DNA from: Saprospirales bacterium
GTDB lineage: Bacteria > Bacteroidota > Bacteroidia > Chitinophagales > JADJOU01
Length of the DNA: 7,946 bases
NCBI GenBank assembly: GCA_947461165.1
Contig: CANHJR010000043.1
Span: forward strand, 1 to 7,946
Reading direction: 5' to 3'
In this document: positions 5,927 to 7,946 of the stretch, piece by piece
Numbering within the stretch: the first letter of the stretch is position 1
Layout: every line of letters begins with the position of its first letter
The notes under the pieces: generated by a model
What the model saw: the letters and a program-made list of their open reading frames with translations, nothing else
What the model was told of the DNA's origin: nothing
The model's database searches: none
Program-made: the position numbers and the translations under genes

Positions 5927-7726
5927 TTGGAAAATCAAGAGTACAAACAAACCCCGCACGACGAATTTGATTGGTCGATTAGCAAAAAAAATGTGACAAC
6001 ATACGATGAGGCGACTCATGCTCAATATGATGCAATGTATGGTGGATCACTTAAACAAATCAACGAACACGAAATCATTTCTGGCAAGATCGTCTCATTG
6101 ACATCTTCCGATGCAGTCCTCAATGTAGGCTTCAAATCTGATGGATTGGTTCCGTTGTCAGAATTTAGAGATGTAGAAAATCTCGAAGTAGGACAAGAGT
6201 ATGAAGTATACGTCATGTCAAAAGAAGATAAAAAAGGACACCTTGTTCTTTCTCGGAAAAATGCGAAATTATTCAAAGCTTGGGAAAATATTAAAACTGC
6301 TCACGCGGAGGAAATCATCGTGACTGGTCTAATCAAAAGCAAAACAAAAGGTGGACTTATCGCCGATGTATTTGGACTTGAAACATTCCTTCCAGGATCA
6401 CAAATCGATGTTAAACCAATCACAGATTACGATCAATATGTTGGCAAAACAATGGATTTGAAAATCGTTAAAATTAATGAATTGATCAAAAATGCGGTTG
6501 TTTCCCACAAGGCGCTTATTGAGGCAGATCTTGAAGGACAGCGTGCAGCTATTATTGGTCAACTAGAAAAAGGACAAATCCTAGAAGGTGTCGTGAAAAA
6601 CATCACAGACTTTGGTGCATTTATGGATCTTGGTGGCGTCGATGGTCTTCTATATATCACGGATATTTCTTGGGGTAGAATCAATCATCCATCAGAAGTT
6701 CTCGCTTTAAATGACAAAGTAAATGTTGTTGTTCTTGACTTTGATGATGATAAGAAAAGAATTTCACTTGGTATGAAGCAATTAAACGCTCATCCTTGGG
6801 AAGAAATGGCAGCTCAACTTCAAGTAGGAGAGGTTATTGAAGGAAAAATTGTAAATGTTGAAGATTATGGTGCATTCTTGGAAATCAAGCCAGGTGTAGA
6901 AGGTCTTATTCACGTTTCTGAAATTTCTTGGTCAAATCAACCAGTAAATAGTCGTGAATTCTTCAAAACAGGAGATACTCACAAGGCTAAAATAATGACA
7001 ATAGATAATGAAGATCGCAAGATGTCATTATCTATTAAGCAATTACAAGAAGATCCTTGGGTTGGTGTTGCAGAAAATTTTGCAAAAGGCACGAAACATA
7101 CTGGCCTAGTGAAAAACTTAACACCATATGGTGTGTTTGTTGAACTTGCAGAAGGCATTGGTGGTATGGTTCATATTTCTGACCTTAGCTGGACAAAACG
7201 ATACAATCATCCAAATGATTTCACTGCTTCTGGTAATTCTATAGATGTCGTCATTCTAGAAATAGACAATGAAGCAAGAAAAATCACCTTAGGTCACAAA
7301 CAAATCGAAGAAGATCCATGGGATACTTTTGAAACAGTGTTCCCTGTAGGAAGTATTCACGAAGCTACTGTAACTAAGCGTGATGAAAAAGGAGCAGAAG
7401 TCTCTCTTCCATATGGATTAGAAGCATTTGCACCAACTCGCCATGCAAAGAAAATAGATGGTTCGATCATCGATGTCGATCAAAAATATGAATTCCGTGT
7501 TATTGAGTTTGATAGAAACGATAAGAGAATCCTAGTGTCTCACACAAAGGTTTGGGAAGAAGTCAAGGAGTCGGAAAAACATGCTGAACATGAAGAAAAG
7601 AAAGCAGAAGTAGCTAAAACTAAAAAAGCTGTTCAGAAGTTGAACTCTTCAGCTGACAAGTCAACACTTGGAGATTTGGATAGCCTTCAAGCTCTCAAAG
7701 AAAAAATGGATAAAAACGAGAAATAA
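5927..7726 (+). CDS. rpsA: 30S ribosomal protein S1
   Basis: S1 binds mRNA at the small ribosomal subunit and helps to recruit and unfold it, which should matter in Bacteroidota, where Shine-Dalgarno use is weak. Six S1-type OB-fold repeats are visible at roughly residues 49-112, 128-196, 215-286, 300-372, 386-460 and 473-542. Repeats 3-5 show the canonical pattern: GVVKNITDFGAFMDL with GLLYITDISW (221-249), GKIVNVEDYGAFLEI with GLIHVSEISW (306-335), and GLVKNLTPYGVFVEL with GMVHISDLSW (393-422). The first, second and last repeats are more divergent, as usual. A charged Lys/Glu-rich tail (545-577) ends in STLGDLDSLQALKEKM, a tail style I associate with Bacteroidota S1. Length (599) is normal. 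The start is TTG: an in-frame TAA at 5906-5908 rules out an upstream start, and the next Met (37) would drop the conserved EFDWS region. The gene has its own promoter and ends at a strong terminator. Confidence 0.97.
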   Translation: MENQEYKQTPHDEFDWSISKKNVTTYDEATHAQYDAMYGGSLKQINEHEIISGKIVSLTSSDAVLNVGFKSDGLVPLSEFRDVENLEVGQEYEVYVMSKEDKKGHLVLSRKNAKLFKAWENIKTAHAEEIIVTGLIKSKTKGGLIADVFGLETFLPGSQIDVKPITDYDQYVGKTMDLKIVKINELIKNAVVSHKALIEADLEGQRAAIIGQLEKGQILEGVVKNITDFGAFMDLGGVDGLLYITDISWGRINHPSEVLALNDKVNVVVLDFDDDKKRISLGMKQLNAHPWEEMAAQLQVGEVIEGKIVNVEDYGAFLEIKPGVEGLIHVSEISWSNQPVNSREFFKTGDTHKAKIMTIDNEDRKMSLSIKQLQEDPWVGVAENFAKGTKHTGLVKNLTPYGVFVELAEGIGGMVHISDLSWTKRYNHPNDFTASGNSIDVVILEIDNEARKITLGHKQIEEDPWDTFETVFPVGSIHEATVTKRDEKGAEVSLPYGLEAFAPTRHAKKIDGSIIDVDQKYEFRVIEFDRNDKRILVSHTKVWEEVKESEKHAEHEEKKAEVAKTKKAVQKLNSSADKSTLGDLDSLQALKEKMDKNEK

Positions 7727-7752
7727 TCCATCGACTTTTAACTTAAGTATTC

Positions 7753-7783
7753 AAAGCCGTCCTCAAAAGGGACGGCTTTTTTT
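7753..7783 (+). terminator. Intrinsic terminator of rpsA
   Basis: AAAGCCGTCC (7753-7762) pairs perfectly with GGACGGCTTT (7770-7779) over a 7-nt loop, TCAAAAG. The descending arm runs into a T-tract (7777-7783). It starts 26 nt after the rpsA stop codon, so rpsA is probably transcribed alone. Confidence 0.95.
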
Positions 7784-7829
7784 GTCATTTTCTAGGCAAA
7801 TTGATTCCTAGCAGATTATTCATTTTGCG

Positions 7830-7837
7830 TAACTTTG
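7830..7837 (+). promoter_or_regulatory. -7 promoter element of the E2 acyltransferase gene
   Basis: TAACTTTG is an exact match to the TAnnTTTG consensus, 20 nt before the ATG, and lies just downstream of the rpsA terminator, where a new promoter is needed. A convincing -33 box is not seen at the expected spacing; the only nearby TTG (7801-7803) is 26 nt upstream. Confidence 0.5.
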
Positions 7838-7857
7838 CCTTTTACAATATTTATACA

Positions 7858-7946
7858 ATGGCATTAGTAGAGGTTTTGCTTCCAGCAATGGGAGAAGGTA
7901 TTATTGAAGCAACTTTGATTTCCTGGTCTAAAAACGTTGGTGAACC
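7858..7946 (+). CDS. Dihydrolipoamide acyltransferase (E2) of a 2-oxo-acid dehydrogenase complex, N-terminus only
   Basis: The 29 complete codons visible encode the start of a biotinyl/lipoyl domain: VEVLLPAMGEGIIEATLISW (4-23) followed by KNVGE. This matches the N-terminal lipoyl domain of E2 enzymes, where the pattern P-x-M-G-E-x-I-x-E-A-T is typical. E2 carries acyl groups on a lipoyl-lysine from the E1 decarboxylase to CoA. The lipoyl lysine itself, the E3-binding domain and the catalytic core lie beyond the window. Pyruvate, 2-oxoglutarate and branched-chain E2 enzymes all begin this way, so no symbol is given. The gene starts with ATG, has its own -7 element and is insulated from rpsA by a terminator. 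The window edge cuts it. Confidence 0.85.
   Translation, partial: MALVEVLLPAMGEGIIEATLISWSKNVGE

Noticed and set aside
6022..6276. Minus-strand open frame inside rpsA
   Set aside because: It is antisense to the first S1 repeat, which is clearly coding; Ser/Thr/Pro-rich shadow translation.
1..7946. tRNA, rRNA, CRISPR array, insertion sequence, phage or toxin-antitoxin genes
   Set aside because: No regularly spaced repeats, transposase or integrase motifs, long terminal inverted repeats or tRNA cloverleaf sequences were seen on either strand.

Overview
The window looks like ordinary chromosomal DNA from a member of the Bacteroidota. It is AT-rich. Several leaders carry the TAnnTTTG -7 promoter element typical of that phylum, and clear Shine-Dalgarno sequences are lacking. 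The protein families (SecDF-type SecD with a Bacteroidota-like N-terminus, six-domain S1 with a charged tail, a DUF7033-like deacetylase, a FemAB-like acyltransferase) also point there. A more precise lineage cannot be read from the sequence alone. No mobile element, tRNA, rRNA, CRISPR array or phage gene was seen.

Layout. Positions 1-710 (minus strand) hold the N-terminal third or quarter of the Sec translocase accessory protein SecD/SecDF, cut by the window edge. Positions 887-1873 (minus) encode an exported protein of unknown function. A 186-bp intergenic region with apparent divergent promoters separates it from a plus-strand run of four tightly packed or overlapping genes (2060-5760): a di-haem cytochrome c peroxidase (MauG/CcpA family), a degenerate 3-hydroxyacyl-CoA dehydrogenase-like protein, a DUF7033/NodB-like polysaccharide deacetylase-family protein, and a FemAB/GNAT-like acyltransferase. 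A perfect 9-bp hairpin surrounds the stop codon of the last of these. Next come rpsA (ribosomal protein S1, 5927-7726) with its own promoter, a strong intrinsic terminator (7753-7783), and the first 29 codons of a lipoyl-domain E2 acyltransferase of a 2-oxo-acid dehydrogenase complex (7858 to the edge).

How the genes may work together. SecD(F), S1 and E2 are housekeeping genes. The deacetylase-family protein and the FemAB-like protein share an ATGA overlap and both resemble cell-envelope or glycan-modifying families, so a shared role in envelope polymer modification is a reasonable inference. The dehydrogenase-like protein just upstream appears to have lost its nucleotide-binding and catalytic motifs. 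It may be a binding or regulatory pseudoenzyme. The peroxidase at the head of the cluster may only share transcription. Half of the eight protein starts (hypothetical protein, peroxidase, deacetylase-family protein, S1) are GTG or TTG, each pinned by an in-frame stop immediately upstream.

Nothing here is clearly a new defence or mobile system. The most interesting part is the uncharacterised three-gene module at 3000-5760.
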